From NCBI GenBank assembly GCA_031771865.1, contig JASISA010000001.1:868001-932000 (forward strand): 64,000 nt of DNA, in the 5' to 3' direction. The translations under genes and the position numbers were made by a program. This document shows positions 32,962 through 45,491 of this stretch, in pieces. Position 1 is the first letter of the stretch, and the number at the start of each line of letters is the position of its first letter. Origin of the DNA: Nothophaeocryptopus gaeumannii. Lineage: Eukaryota > Ascomycota > Dothideomycetes > Mycosphaerellales > Mycosphaerellaceae. The notes beneath the pieces are model-generated. The model made no database searches. It saw only the letters and a list, made by a program, of their open reading frames with translations, and was not told the origin of the DNA.

Positions 32962-33687
32962 GATCGGACGGCCGAGGGAGAGGGCGTCGCGGCACGGGAA
33001 GCAGACAGGATGCGCGACGCGATGAGGCCTCCGGGCGGGCTTCTATCTCAAACGTAGATCTGGTCTGAAGCGTTACTGAGGAGCGGCCTGCAAGCGACAG
33101 CCAGGTCGTGCGCGGCCGGGCGTGTGTCGGTGTGATCCAACACAACACGCTGTGGAGGATCGAGTGGTAACGAGTGTAGGGGAAATAGGCAGCTGGTGCT
33201 CTGTCTGGTCGGCGGGTGTGGGAGGTGAAGATAGAGGACCGGCCTCGGTGAGGGCAAATGGGGAGAATTGAAGCTGGTGGAAGCGAAGCGTGAGGTCTGG
33301 TCGGAGAGCTCCTACAGCAGAACTAGAGAAGAGAGCGGGTGTGGGAGAGAAACGGTTTCAGATCTGTGGATGGCTCGGTGGGCATGTTTGAGGTTTGGTG
33401 TTAGACGTTGAAGAGCCGTTGGTGTAGTTTGGAACAACTCGCAAGGGCCGTGCGCACTCGCGGCTTCTCTGCTGATTTGCTGCCGGCGCTCGCATGGGGC
33501 ACCTCGACTGCACAGACAGACTCGCGCGCACATCCACTGCCACCAAGCAGCAAGGCCCTTGCACACACACACACACCCCCAACCCCCATGCACGCCCTTG
33601 ACTCGTAGCCGCCCGCGCTGCCAGAGCACGCTTGCACTTGCACGCTTCTTCCTGTTTCCCATGGCCGTAGCTCCGTAGACGACTCGC

Positions 33688-33711
33688 AGCCAGCCAGCCA
33701 GCCAGCCAGCC
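33688..33711. repeat. Microsatellite (AGCC)6
   Basis: Six perfect AGCC units, about 730 bases upstream of the STE12 start. Confidence 0.95.
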
Positions 33712-33810
33712 ATCTTCCCTCCTCCGCAGACGGACGAATTCGAGTTCGAGCGCGTGCGGATGACAATGAGCGTCCGCGGCCGGCCCACAGCTAATTTCCA
33801 GCTGCTAGAC

Positions 33811-33850
33811 AGCACAGCACAGCACACAGCACACAGCACAGCACAGCACT
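33811..33850. repeat. Imperfect AGCAC/ACAGC microsatellite
   Basis: About forty bases of AGCAC units interrupted by AC insertions, upstream of STE12. Confidence 0.85.
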
Positions 33851-33882
33851 GACAGCGCTCCTCCCGAGCCAAGGGCTGTGAC

Positions 33883-33922
33883 TGTGAGCCTGTGAGCCTG
33901 TGAGCCTGTGAGCCTGTGACCC
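33883..33922. repeat. 8-base tandem repeat TGTGAGCC, four copies plus one variant
   Basis: Perfect units at 33883, 33891, 33899 and 33907, then TGTGACCC at 33915-33922. Third repeat array within 240 bases. Confidence 0.92.
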
Positions 33923-36900
33923 GGCGCATAGGAGAGTCGCTACCGTCCTCTACTACCAGCATAGCATAGCTCGCTTTGCTGTCGGCGTACATGGCGTGGC
34001 GCGGACATCTGTGTGACATCAGCCACCCGCCGACGCCCGCGAAATGAAGCTTCCCACAGTCGGCTTGCTCGGAGCTCGAAGAGGGCTACTATTCTGGTGC
34101 TACAGAACTTCTGCACCGCGGACAAGCACAGTCCCAGACTCCCGGAGGGCGAGGCCGCTCGTGGATGACCTGTCCTGCATTCGGTGCAGATCACTGTGAG
34201 GTACGTTTCAGATTTCCGCCTCTAGACCCCGTCCAAGACCGCAGCCGCTGTATCTCTGCAGAAACGCGTCTATGGTCACACCCTTGGTGACAGTAGCCGG
34301 CAAATCTTTGTCGATGCACCTTGCTCAGTCGTGGCGTCGGCAATTTGCTGCGAGGTGACATGGCATCCAAAACAGTCTTCACCTACTCCAGCTCAAAAGA
34401 GCTCTTTTGGACGGCATGCATTCGATGTTGAGCACGATCGAACGCAATCCGTTCCTGCTCCGTCAGCAGGCACTGCATCGCTAACACGATCGTGGCTAGC
34501 ACCTTTACGTAGGACTTCTCGTTGGAAAGACCGTCGACTTCACCAGAGTCAGAGTCAGTCTGCTCACTAGTCCTGCCGACGGGCAACTTCGGCCGCTCGA
34601 CCTGCGTTCACGACTCTCTTCACTCGGATCGGATGCAGCCACTGTCTTGCGCCGTCCCTTGAGACTGATCTGAGGCGATTGCATTGATGTGATGGGAGAT
34701 CGCAGACGCGCTTGCCCTGCCTTCTGGTACAGTCGATCGACGCACCTCTATCCTCAACTGGATTCTGTTCCTCGCCACATCCGTTGTGCCCGCGCTACCA
34801 TGAAACATTGCTATCGGAGAAAAGTTGAAACACGATGTGGCTGCACATCATCGTCCATTCACTCATTACCCGTCGGCTACCTCTTGCGAGTACTACGCCT
34901 ATTGCAGTCTTCACGTCACGACTGATCAATACTATCAATCTCACTTGCTTGCAGATCATTGACGCCTCTACCGGCCGATTGCTCGACACTGCGCAGTCGT
35001 GAACCGCCCTCCTTTCACGACAATTGGCAAAAATAGTGGATCTGGCGCTTTTGCTGGTATTTCGCGTCCAACGTCTTCCAGAACGTCGTGAGCGCAATCA
35101 AACTGCCGGTCCACACGCAATCGGCACCAAGCCGGCGACCCGTTCCGGCGCCCACGGGCAAGTCATGGACTTCATCCAAGCGCTCGCTCGTTTCAGGTAG
35201 ATGAATAGAGCGTGCAAATGCATACAGCGCCGACGGATCAACGACTTTGACCACACGCATTGATCACGTTGTCCATGACTTGGTCCACCCAGCATCCATG
35301 CGCGAAGAGCAGTTAGCTCCGACCTCACCCATGCTGCTCTCGTAATTCTTCCAACTCTTGCAAGCTGGAAGCTGCAGCTTGTTGTAAAAAGAGCCACCGG
35401 CTACGTGAACTTTGATGAGCCTCAGGCACGGTCCCTTTACAGTCTTCTCTGAAACACGACTGCCAGAAGCAGCAGGCAATTGCTGTCGACAGACGATGGC
35501 TACGTGTGGGGATTATGAGGTGAAGTCGATTGCATCCGCTGAGATCCTAGGCTCAAGAGCTGAACTCCCGGAGAAGACTGCGCCTCCTCATCATTGCCGC
35601 TCTACAGTCTTCTGGCATGACCAGACATGCGAGCGCCTTCTGGCTGCTCTACGAGTTGACTTGGCCGAAGAAACCTTGCGGAGCGGCAAGTCTGAGCCGT
35701 ATCATCGTGTGATCAGCGCCGTATTGCGCCATGAGCTGCTTTGCACTGACGGTGGGTGAAAGGCTTGCGCAAGTGTTTACGCTATTTCATCCCAGCAACC
35801 TGGCGGAAAAGAGTTTGCAACGAGACGGGGATGCCGTTGCCATGAAACGAAGGGATGCAGGAACAGCACACTTCTCGCTTTCCCAGGACCGAGCTTCTCC
35901 CAAAGATCCAATCAACACCCGGTGACAGCTGAAGGGGGTCAGGTGCGACCTATACCATTCATCATGGACATGGTATCAGTTGAGTATGCGGCTTCAAATG
36001 AATGTGCTACCAGATATCGGAGATGAAACGTCCTTCTGGAACAGGTCCCGGTGCTGCGAGCCCCGAGCCTACACAAAGCGCTGATGGTCTTGCCTCTTCC
36101 GATTGTCTTCGGACCTCCGCGCGGTCGAAAGAATCTCTCAATCTGTCAGAAGTGAGTTGTGGGCGAAAGCCAGAGCCTAGTCGAACATGCTTCTGGCTCC
36201 GGTTCGTCGATCAAAGACTTGAAGTCCGGCTTGTCCGGACGTCGTCGACATCCTTCCGAGAAGAAGCGTATCTCGACTACAAGTCATGTCTTGGCAAGCT
36301 TGCAAGCACAACCCGACGAAGCATCGCTTTGGCAATTCCAATATGTCCTGGATCTCCAATCATCACCGTCGCGATATACGCTGGCACACTCGTATGGTTC
36401 CGTTTGTTTCTCAATGGTCCGTTGCCCTCCAAAGCGAGAACACGAGCACCTGTTTACGCTTCATTCATCAAGCGCCACTCTTCGAATGCTGCTCCGCTGG
36501 TAGGGGACGAAGGGCCAGGAGTATGGAATATTCGGGGTCCGTATCTGCTGCTCGATCATCTTTATGTACTCCTTTTCGGATCTTTAGTCGTCTGCCACTG
36601 CCACATCACATTCAATAACAACTGTCCGTCAGCAACGCGAACCCAACTCCAGGCTCACCTGCTGGAGCGAAGTAACTCCAACCACCGTCGTCGGTCGCTC
36701 GGAGCTGTAAAAGATGAGTTGTTGACAGATTTGGCATGGATACCGATGGTTCGACCCGCATCTTGTTCGCCAGTATCGGCCTGCCATGCGAGTATTACGC
36801 ATCGGCAAACCACCATTGCCAGTCCATTGAATACCATAGTTGCCGCCATTGGCCGGAAGTGAAAACAAAAGGAGGAACAGTGAACTTTGACAGGAGAGCG

Positions 36901-38450
36901 AGAACCTTCGCACAGCAACGAGCTGTCTTCAAGCTCCATTGCAGATGAAATTGAGAGTGCCAAGCCAACAAGCATGCTGGGGGCTCTGGAACCGCTGACA
37001 GCGCTATAGGAGCTCCTCCACGATCGGCCAGTCTTCGACGTCGGAAGAAAGCGTTATCCGGCGGTGCTCTCGGACATCACCACTGAAACACTCTGTTTCT
37101 TTCAAGGCTACATTCGCATTGCTTGCAACGTTCATCCGAGTGACCGACTCTACCCAGCATCTTTCCGCCACCTTTGATCAGGCATATGAGCTGGTGTTGT
37201 GCTACTTGCTTTATGTCACCGCCACATAAAACACCATCATTGCGTGATACGCGAGAAATCTCTGGCATCGACCTGGAGAAAGGGTAATTCAGTGCTTGCA
37301 CAATGACCTAAGTATCTTGCTTTGCCACAGAGCAGCATCCTCAAGTTCCCAGATGGACCCTCACAGCACGTGGAATCCATGGCGACCGCCACGTTGTCTC
37401 TACTGACCTGAGAGATTAGCAAGTGGCGTATTGCAGGGTGAACCAGATCGTCGCCACACGAGCATCTTTTGTGACCACCGCTGATTGTTTGGCGTCAGAC
37501 CGGTGAACTGGTTGACTGAACTGACTTGTGAGACTGCCATGGTCGTGGGGATCTGAAGATGGGGTAAGCCGAACTCACTATCCTCACGAAACAAAGTACC
37601 GCGGGCATCTACCATCTGAAATCACACTGTACTACTTGCATTACTTCTTCGTGGATGACCTTGGTCAACTTGACATCCCTGGATACAATGCGATGATCAA
37701 ATGAAGTAAAAGGAAGTGTCGGATCCATTCGTGACAGCTGTGCGACCCGAGACATGCTCACCAGTCAGTACCTTCATGCAGTCGTTATAACCGTGCAGTT
37801 CTCCGTGATGTCACCAAAGAAATGGTAATGCGATGTGTAGCGAACCGATTATTGGACATGTCCTGATGCAGGTACCGTGAGAGCGAGTGTTTGGAGCGCC
37901 CGAACGACGGACGCAGCAGGTTTCGACCTTCACACTCGGCAGATGCCCTGACGAGATTCTGTCCCTTTGGAAGGAATTGCGAGATAGGGTAAGTCCTTGG
38001 GGAACGGTGTTGTCTCTCGGCAGCGGTATCCTACTTTGGAAGTCAGGTGTTGCTAACAGGCATATGCTTCTGCTGAATGAATGAAACTACGGCTACATGG
38101 TAACCCAAACCACAACGCCCAGAATGCCACACGTTCGCAGAGACGGAAGCAATGACAACGGCCTCATCCACGGGGAAGAAGACAGCACTTGTGACCAAGA
38201 ATGAGAATCTACGTCAAGGAGGACCTTGTATATAGCCTATCAAGAAGGATGTCCCTTAGAATGTGAGGTGCGTTAGCGAATCATACCACGGCAACTGCTT
38301 CGGGAAGCTCTTAGCTCGCGAGGCCCAGCCTATATTGAGTGACCGCCTCCGCGCACTATTCGCGCAAAAGCAAGTGCCTGAAACAGCTCTTTCCCGGTAA
38401 AGACGCCAATATCGGAGACCAACGCCTATAGCCGACGTTTTCTTAAGTAC

Positions 38451-38460
38451 ATATATATAT
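38451..38460 (+). promoter_or_regulatory. TATA-like element of the secreted protein gene
   Basis: An (AT)5 tract 108 bases before the start codon of the small secreted protein, a normal place for a fungal TATA element; inference from position. Confidence 0.4.
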
Positions 38461-38567
38461 CTACTACCATCTTCTAGAACATGCTGTAGTCATTCCGGTC
38501 TACACTTCCTACAACTACTACTACTTATTACGATCTTCCCTCTATAACCAAATTTTCGTCGATCAAC

Positions 38568-38804
38568 ATGTTCCGCCATACCCTCCTCTCCTTAGGACTT
38601 CTTTACCTTGCTTTCCAATCTACACTCGCGAATGTTAAACCAGGTCGCTGCACATGTTGTCGTATAAGTACAATACGGACCTTAGAGCGACTTGGACTAA
38701 TTAGAGATCAAAAGATAGGAAGACATGTTGGCTGGTATCAGGACGATGGCGACGGTCTTTATTGTTCAACAAACAGTGGGACATGCAGAACTTCCTGTGC
38801 CTAG
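38568..38804 (+). CDS. Small secreted cysteine-rich protein, effector candidate
   Basis: 78 residues in one exon with good start context (CAACATGTT). Residues 1 to about 21 form a signal peptide (MFRHTLLSLGLLYLAFQSTL, then A before Asn). The mature part of about 57 residues has six Cys: three in RCTCCR near its start and three near the end (LYC, GTC, TSC), enough for three disulphides. No transmembrane segment. It stands alone at the edge of a gene-poor region with a TATA-like tract upstream, the usual setting of fungal effector or antimicrobial-like proteins. No family recognised. An intronless short frame can occur by chance, but signal peptide plus even Cys number argue for a real gene. 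Confidence 0.62.
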   Translation: MFRHTLLSLGLLYLAFQSTLANVKPGRCTCCRISTIRTLERLGLIRDQKIGRHVGWYQDDGDGLYCSTNSGTCRTSCA

Positions 38805-39844
38805 GCTATGACATCGATTTTGTTACCTATCTCGCTGTTCTGGACAGCTTGGACTTATTGTGTAAGGGACTACCTAAGATATCGACAGTCTTTTGCTAAA
38901 ACTCACTAGGCTAGTATGGGTATCTAGTCGCCGATTAATGCCTTGGGAGTCGCATAGTGCGGTTGTGAAAGCTGTTGGTCCTTGGATTGGGAGCCCATGT
39001 TGAGGTTGAGGGTGATGGTGATTGTATGTAGGCCGTATGCGGTTGAGGTCAGTAGGACTTGTATTGGTGGGCCTTGTAGGAGGCGTTCTGGTTAGCGACA
39101 CTGCAGTTGTGTAGAGGTATCAGTCCTTGGATCGGGAGGCCAGGACTTCTGCTGTTCTGCCTTTTGCTCTTCTTTCGACAGCGTCACTGGCTGTCCCACG
39201 TCTTGAACAGCTAGCTTTCGCTAATGTGGTACAAGGTTGATCTCTGTTGTCGATGAAGCGTAGGTGTTCCTGTTGTTGATCTCGTTGATGTGGTTTAGCT
39301 CAGTAATGGTTCGCTCCTGGTAGGATGGTGACGTGTTACAATGTCGCTTCAGAGTCTCAACTCCAGTCATGCTGATTAAAGCATGTGATGATAGGACTAT
39401 ATCGTTGTGAAAGTGATGTTCGAGTGAGGCCTCGATGTCCTCGAGCAACAGCACAGACCAGGCGGATCTGCATGCATGCCTGATTATTGCCTCCCAACAC
39501 GATGCTTGGCGCGGGCTTAGTTTGGTACGGTTTGACGGGAGCCACCTTCACGGGCATGAGCTTCGAGAAGCGCGACGTCTCCAAAAACACCAAAAGTCGC
39601 ATGCAACTCATTTGATAGTCCATTTCGCTGTATGCACGCCTTGTACGCGCCCTTCTGGACTCCTCTTGGACCTCTCTTTCTGCTTCCTTGGTATTGGACA
39701 GCAGTTGGCGGCTAGCAGCACTGCAAGACCAAGTCTTGATCCTACGCCGCTCCTTTCCCGAGCCGCTGTTTTGTTCCCTCTCGATGCCGACCGAAACACG
39801 CACACGATCACCTCCATCTTGAACGACACCACGCGTAGCCTGTT
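38805..39844. other. Intergenic upstream of striatin
   Basis: Two loosely similar segments (CAGTCCTTGGAT-like at about 38970-39000 and at 39119-39135) were seen; no gene. The last 400 bases are probably striatin promoter and 5' UTR. Confidence 0.5.
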
Positions 39845-42489
39845 ATGGCCTTTCAGCAGCAGGCCGGGCTGGGAAATGGCGCGGGAGGGCCCGAGCATCA
39901 TGGCCCGCAGGCCACCGAGTACACGCTACAAGGTCAGTCTCGAGTCGTGGGGGGCGCATCAGCCAGCGCTGGATAAATACTCGGGCATGGAGATAGACAC
40001 TAATCAACACGGCAGGTGTGATGCGGTTCCTGCAGATAGAGTGGCACAACCACGAGCGCGCGCGAAATGCCTGGGACATCGAGCGAGCCGAGATGAAGGC
40101 CAAGATTGCGAAGCAGGAGGGAGAAGTGCGGCACTCAAAACGAATCAACGAGCAACTCCAAAGGCAGGTGCGGATGCTGGAGAAGGCACTAAAGGCTGAG
40201 CGGGCAAAGCATGACAAGGGTCCCAATGGCACGTTGGAAGAAGCAGAGGGCGATGCTGAGGAGGGAGATGCGCAGAAGACCAAGATTGATGCGGCCAAAG
40301 TTGGTGAGAAGCAGGGGAAGCGTGCGCATTTGACTCCTTGTGCGATACGAGAAGAGCGTGGTGTGCTGACTGTGGATACAGCTTCATACATTCCTCACAA
40401 TTCTTTCCTGGACACCGCCGAGCTGCAAGAGCCGACCGAGAAGGAGCGCGAGCAGTATCTGGATAACACGACGAGATATTTGAAAAACTGTATGAAGGAG
40501 ATTCAATATCTTCTGACACCGCCAGCACACCCTCCGCCCCCGCAAATGCTTCCCAATGGCAATATAACTGGATTACCGGATGCGCCGCTTCCCATAGAAG
40601 AGGTCTACCAGGCGCAATATGGCAACTCCCGGCCCCAGCAGCGAGGACTGCCCCAGCAACGACCTCCGCCCAGTCATCAGCCTCCGCAAGTACCAAACAG
40701 TCTCCCGCAATCTTCTGTGCAGCACGATGATCGCGCTCGGGCACTTGGATACACCGAATACACAAATATGTCGCAGCCAATGGAACTCACTCAGCCGCCC
40801 AGCCAGCACGTGCCCGCCCCTTATGAAGATCAAGTGGAGATCGTCACACATACTTTTGACAGCCGAGGTAGACCAGTGCAGGAACCAGATCAACAGCAAC
40901 AGCAAATTCCCACCAGACAACAAGCTGAAGCAGACGGATGGACATTCGAAGAAGAGACTCCATTGCACCCTGAAAACCCACCTGCCGACGCACCTAGAAG
41001 ACCGGATACGGACCTCTTCCCCTCGGCAGCGAACACCAACCAATTATCTGCCAAATCTCCACCCAGATCGGGACCACATGCGAGGAGGAAAAGCTCGGGA
41101 TCTCACGGGATGTCTAGAAGGCGAAGCTCGCAGGGAAAGAGCGAATCTCAAGAAGGTACTGGGGTTGGTGCAAGCGAGGATCCGTCCCAGTTCAAGGTCA
41201 AGTTTGCGTTGCGAGGTCATTTGGATGTCGTGCGGAGTGTCATTTTCAGCGGTGGTGGGAGTCCGAGCGAGCCTGAAGTGTGTACCGCAGGCGATGATGG
41301 CACAATAAAGCGCTGGATGGTGCCAGCGACATATTCGACCTACAACCCTGGAAACAACAACCAGGACCTTGATGTCCAGGCGTTCTTCACACACAGAGGC
41401 CACGAAGGCGTCGTCACATCTTTGGCCGCTCCTCCGGCGAGTACAGGCTTCAGCACTGGTGGACGAGCGAATGGCGACGGCTGGATATTTTCAGGAGGGC
41501 AAGATACCACTATTCGCGTGTGGGAACGAGGGCGAGTAGACCCGAAGGCTACATTAGAGGGTCATACGGATGCTGTCTGGACAGTGTGCGTGCTACCTGC
41601 CTCGGTCGGTGTCGTCTTCGGTCCGCAAAGCAGCAATTTCGGAGGATCAGATCGACTGTTGCTTGTGTCAGGTTCTGCCGACGGCACGGTGAAGGTGTGG
41701 GCCGTCAGCGCTCCTCCGCAATCTACATCACCTTCGACTGGAAGCAGACGTGGTGTTGGGGGTAGTCGGAGGCACAGCGTCACGAGTGGCAGCAACTACC
41801 CGACCAGTCCACAGCCGAGCGTGGCCAGCACGACTCCTTTCAGCTACACGCTGGTGCACTCCATCGAACGGCCTAGCGAGCAGAGGGCAAGTCCGACCAG
41901 CATATGCCCATTGTCACCCTCTGGCGAGACATTTGTTGTCAGCTACACAGACTCCTCGGTCCTCGTGTTCGACACGCGAACCGGCGAAGAGATCGTTGGC
42001 ATGGCAAGCAGCGAGACATATGACGGTACCCTAAACACGAGCATCAATGCGGTCGTTGCAACAAGCTCCGGACTAGAAGGACATGGCAGCGGCGCATTTG
42101 ATGCGGCAACCAGAGGCCTCGATGCTGATGAAGTCGGAGGCGGCGCCACCGGAGGCAGAGAAGGCGTGGAAGGTGTGGTCATCAGCGGACATGAAGACCG
42201 CTTCGTCCGATTCTTCGATGCCAACAGCGGCCAATGCACCTACGGCATGCTGGCTCATCCGTCCGCCATCTCCGCATTGTCGCTTTCGAAAGATGGACGC
42301 GAGGCCGTCTCAGCTGGCCATGATGCGAGTATCCGTTTCTGGTCTTTGGAGAAGCGCATTTGCACGCAGGACATCGTCTCCCATCGCGCCATGCGCGGAG
42401 AAGGCGTTTGCGATGTCTGCTGGAGTCAGGACGGCAGATTGGTCGTTAGTGCTGGTGGCGATGGAGTAGTGAAAGTGTTTGCCAGATGA
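39845..42489 (+). CDS. Striatin homologue (STRIPAK scaffold, PRO11/StrA type)
   Basis: Striatin holds PP2A and kinases in the STRIPAK complex, which in filamentous fungi controls cell fusion and fruiting-body formation. Exons 39845-39932 and 40016-42489 give 853 residues. The N terminus reads MAFQQQAGLGNGAGGP to ATEYTLQG, then VMRFLQIEWHNHERARNAWD and IERAEMKAKIAKQEGEVR: caveolin-binding motif and coiled coil as in the family. A disordered Pro/Gln-rich middle follows. WD40 repeats fill the C terminus, with clear units FALRGHLDVVRSVIF...GTIKRWMV, LEGHTDAVWTVCV...GTVKVW, ISGHEDRFVRFFD, MLAHPSAISALSL...SIRFWSL and a last one ending DGVVKVFAR. The start is set by the splice to the conserved coiled-coil exon. 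Confidence 0.95.
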
Positions 42490-43339
42490 CGAGACTGAAC
42501 TACTAAAGATGAGAAGATTCGAGCGCAGCGATGGAGTTTCTGGAGCGAGCGATGACTTTACATTCGGCTTGTTTGTATTCACGAAAGAATGTTGGAAGGT
42601 CTGCGCAGCACGCAAGCATCCGACGGACAGGAAGATGAAGAGACCAGGTCCTGCCTTTTACGGCTTCGAAGGAGAAGGACTGTGTTCGTATATGTGCGTG
42701 TAAACATGGGCCGCTGCAACGAGAGACCACTTTGGGACGGCGTAAAAGCCGGCTTTGAGGCTCAGCCTGAGGGTGATAAGAGTATCTGGGCGATAAAGGG
42801 AGCATATGGGGCATTGCATAGCATTGATGGTGCTGGATGAGTGATTGTACTGCCAACTGTATTTTTGCTTCTCGAAGGTCCTGGGCATCCTGTCTTCTTT
42901 CCTGCTGCCGGCGAACCACCTACCTTACACCTCAAGACAATTGCGGGCAACGGCCACCGTCACATGCCGGAGCACGAACGGATGACGAAATTGAAAAGAG
43001 CAAGTGGAAGTCTTTCAGAAGGCGCTCTTCGTCAACGTCGCCTAGGCAGAAACGCGGCTGCAGGTGAGCTTCTGATTGTGAATGACAGTTGGTATTGCTG
43101 GCCAATGACAGCTCATTGTGCCCATTGAACTTCACCTGCGACGGTGTTTAAGCTTCGGTGAGGTTTGGAGCCTTCAGCGAAATACATATTCCACTCACTT
43201 CCTCATCGGTTCCACTTCCTTGCCTCCACCAACAAACAATCCACTGCCGCCTCGCTTCGCCAGCAATACCTACCGCTCCGACACCCATACTGCTACCAAC
43301 ACAACCACAAGAATAACACAGCCTCGAATCACAATCAAC
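42490..43339. other. Intergenic, no supportable gene
   Basis: Lies between striatin and the AT-hook protein. Open frames up to 138 codons have no domain; the last 150 bases are C/A-rich, a probable 5' UTR. Confidence 0.55.
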
Positions 43340-43965
43340 ATGCCTTCGTACGACTACGCCATCGCCAAAGAAGTCCTCAACGAGGCCGATAAAGACCGCA
43401 TCGTCTGTCTCTATCTCGCCAGCAACGAGGCCTCCGTACGTCCCCTCTCACGTCCCCTCTCCCCATCCCACCTCCACAGACCATGCCCGCAACATCGCAA
43501 CCGGTGGTTGCTCAAGCATTTGTACTAACACAGACGCGCGTATAGATCAACTGGGCCAAAGCAACCAAGGACTACAACTCCGCTTCAGTTGACTCTTTCA
43601 AGAAGACCACCCAGAACATGCTGAAGAAGATCGAGAAGGCTGGTGGCAAGATCAACGATGACGGTACCACCGTCCCTGCCGCTGAGCCTGTGACTCCGAA
43701 GGCTGGTGGTGGTGGGAAGAAGCGCAAGACGCCTGCCTCGAAGGGGACTGAGGGTGAGGATGGAGAAGAGAAGCCCAAGGCTAAGCGCGGCCGTAAGCCG
43801 AAGAAGTCCAGCGAAGAGGTTGTCGAAGGTACGATGAGGCGATTCCGGGGGTTGACTGATGGGGCTGATGCTAATTTGAGGAAAGCAGATGATGCCGCTG
43901 CAGGCGATGACGAGATGTCCGAGACTCCTGTCAAGGCGGAGAAGGGTGATGACGATGAGATCTGA
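43340..43965 (+). CDS. Small AT-hook nuclear protein
   Basis: Exons 43340-43435 and 43546-43965 give 171 residues. The N-terminal helical part (MPSYDYAIAKEVLNEADKDR, then INWAKATKDYNSASVDSFKK) is followed by a Lys/Gly-rich linker and KAKRGRKPKK, a textbook AT-hook core (RGRKP), then an acidic tail (KAEKGDDDEI). A second intron at 43829-43885 (GTACGA...AAAG, 57 bases, with a CTAAT branch) is likely. Its length is a multiple of three, so both spliced (152 residues) and unspliced products stay in frame. Nuclear DNA binding is inferred from the AT-hook. Family not recognised. Confidence 0.7.
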
Positions 43966-44518
43966 GCCAACAACACGAGGACGACACGGCATGGATAAGA
44001 TTATCAGGGCATATGTCTACGAAACTATCACGAGAATGCATACATCGACGACGGCGGTTCAGCCTTGACGGCGGATAAGCAGGACGCTGATGCTTTAGAG
44101 TTTGCTACGGAATTCAGCTTTTGCATGCGCTCGTGCGGCTTTGAGCTGCAGCCTGCCGATATGGCTTGGGCGATGACTTAGCTGAGCATGCGATGAAAAC
44201 GCGACTGAACATGATGACTTCCACTTCCTCGATTATATTCCACAAGCTCATCTGTAATGCTCGGTACTTGACAATGCAAAGACTGCTACCTGCTCCGTAC
44301 AGCCTTCATTCACTCAACGGGTCAAACGCCAAGCCACTACTACCGCAGTAGCGTGAAACGTCTTCTGCCAACGGGCTTATGCCCCGCCACGGCCGTCTTG
44401 TCCTCAAATAGTCCACATTCAGATTCTCACCACGTCCCTCGCATTCTGCCATCGTAAATCAACCACTTCCACACAATACAAGACAGGCTCGTTACCATCC
44501 TCCTTCGCCACAGCCATC
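43966..44518. other. Intergenic upstream of F-box-like gene
   Basis: No gene seen. One TGTCCTCA (TTGTCCTCAAA context) at 44399-44406, 120 bases before the next start codon. Confidence 0.55.
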
Positions 44519-45491
44519 ATGGCTTCCTGCCCCTTGAACGGCTCTTCAGCGCTACACACCGACTTCTCAGCTCCCTCAACCAGCTCCACAGCTTCACCAT
44601 CCACTTCAACTTCAATCTCCCACGCCGGGAAAGTCTTCAACATCTCCGAACTCGCCGAGCAGATCATCCTCCACACCCTCGAAGACCGGACTTTCCACAC
44701 CCGCGAAGGCCGGCCTCTCAACAATAGCTACCATCAAAGAACCATCGTCCTCATTACCAATGGGTTCCGACTCCAGTCCCTTTCCAAGCGCGTCAATGCG
44801 ACGATTCAGGGGAGTAGTGTGATTCAAGGGATGATGTTGACGTTTCCTGAGCGAGCTGGATCGACGACCGATCCGGTGAAGAGGGCTGAGAGGATGGTTC
44901 TGGATCGTATGAGGTAATTGTTTGGGACTTTGGGTGGCGGCTGGTGAGTACTTTTCTTTCTCTCTTTTCTTCTTCGCTTGGCGGGCTGGAGATGGGCGCA
45001 TTGAACGTGGGTGCCCTGAGTGATCTTGTTCAACTGGATTGGGGCGAAGGTTCTTCTGTAGGCTTCGAGCGCATGTGACGAAGTCCAAGATGTGTTGCGA
45101 TGGATCAAATAGACCTCCAGCTTCTTTCGGAGGGCTCTCCCCTAAAGAGAGTCATTCGGCTGACTCCAATGCTAGGCGCATCGACAACATCCGCTACGAA
45201 CCCTCTCGCTCAAGCGCCTACGTTACCATCTGGCTGAAAGACTACGAGAAGCCTCTACCCAAGACCAAATACACTATTCAAAATGCTTCCTGGAGAGTCC
45301 TCGAGTGCATGGCCGGGAACGGCGATGAGCGGGCATTGAAGATCTGGGTGAAGACACAGCGGTTTCAAGCTGAGGTCATCATTGCAAAGTGGAAGTTCGA
45401 GACGAATCCACCGCTTGGCGATCTGGTGAACATGCTGGAAGTCCTGAGGGGCAAGTGGACGATGAGGGAGATTCATTATATGCTGGCTTGA
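44519..45491 (+). CDS. F-box-like short protein, family member 1
   Basis: Exons 44519-44913 and 45062-45491 with a 148-base intron (GTAATT...GTAG); total length is divisible by three and gives 274 residues. After a Ser/Thr-rich start comes KVFNISELAEQIILHTLEDR, an F-box-like first helix. LQSLSKRVNATIQGSSVIQG follows, matching the QRVN...F...I.GS pattern of the three paralogues at 52.7-55.3 kb. The C-terminal half has an all-beta-like region and a final LGDLVNMLEVLRGKW, equivalent to TLGDLFDW in member 2. F-box proteins pick SCF ligase substrates through SKP1; whether this short form does so is unproven. Confidence 0.65.

Larger units (their letters stand above)
32962..38567. other. 5.6-kb gene-poor region upstream of STE12
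   Basis: No gene could be supported. The first 1 kb is probably STE12 promoter and 5' UTR and carries three short tandem repeats. From 34 to 38 kb both strands show only broken frames. A 286-codon plus-strand frame (36002-36862) lacks domains and competes with a more protein-like segment one frame over at 36159-36503. This may be old, decayed coding DNA or a regulatory desert. Confidence 0.5.

Noticed and set aside
34795..35479. Overlapping minus-strand frames of 71-100 codons
   Set aside because: Considered as exons of one gene, but splice borders and family similarity were lacking.
36002..36862. 286-codon plus-strand frame in the gene desert
   Set aside because: Long but featureless; a neighbouring frame (36159-36503) reads more like protein, so at best this is decayed coding DNA. 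Left as part of the desert.
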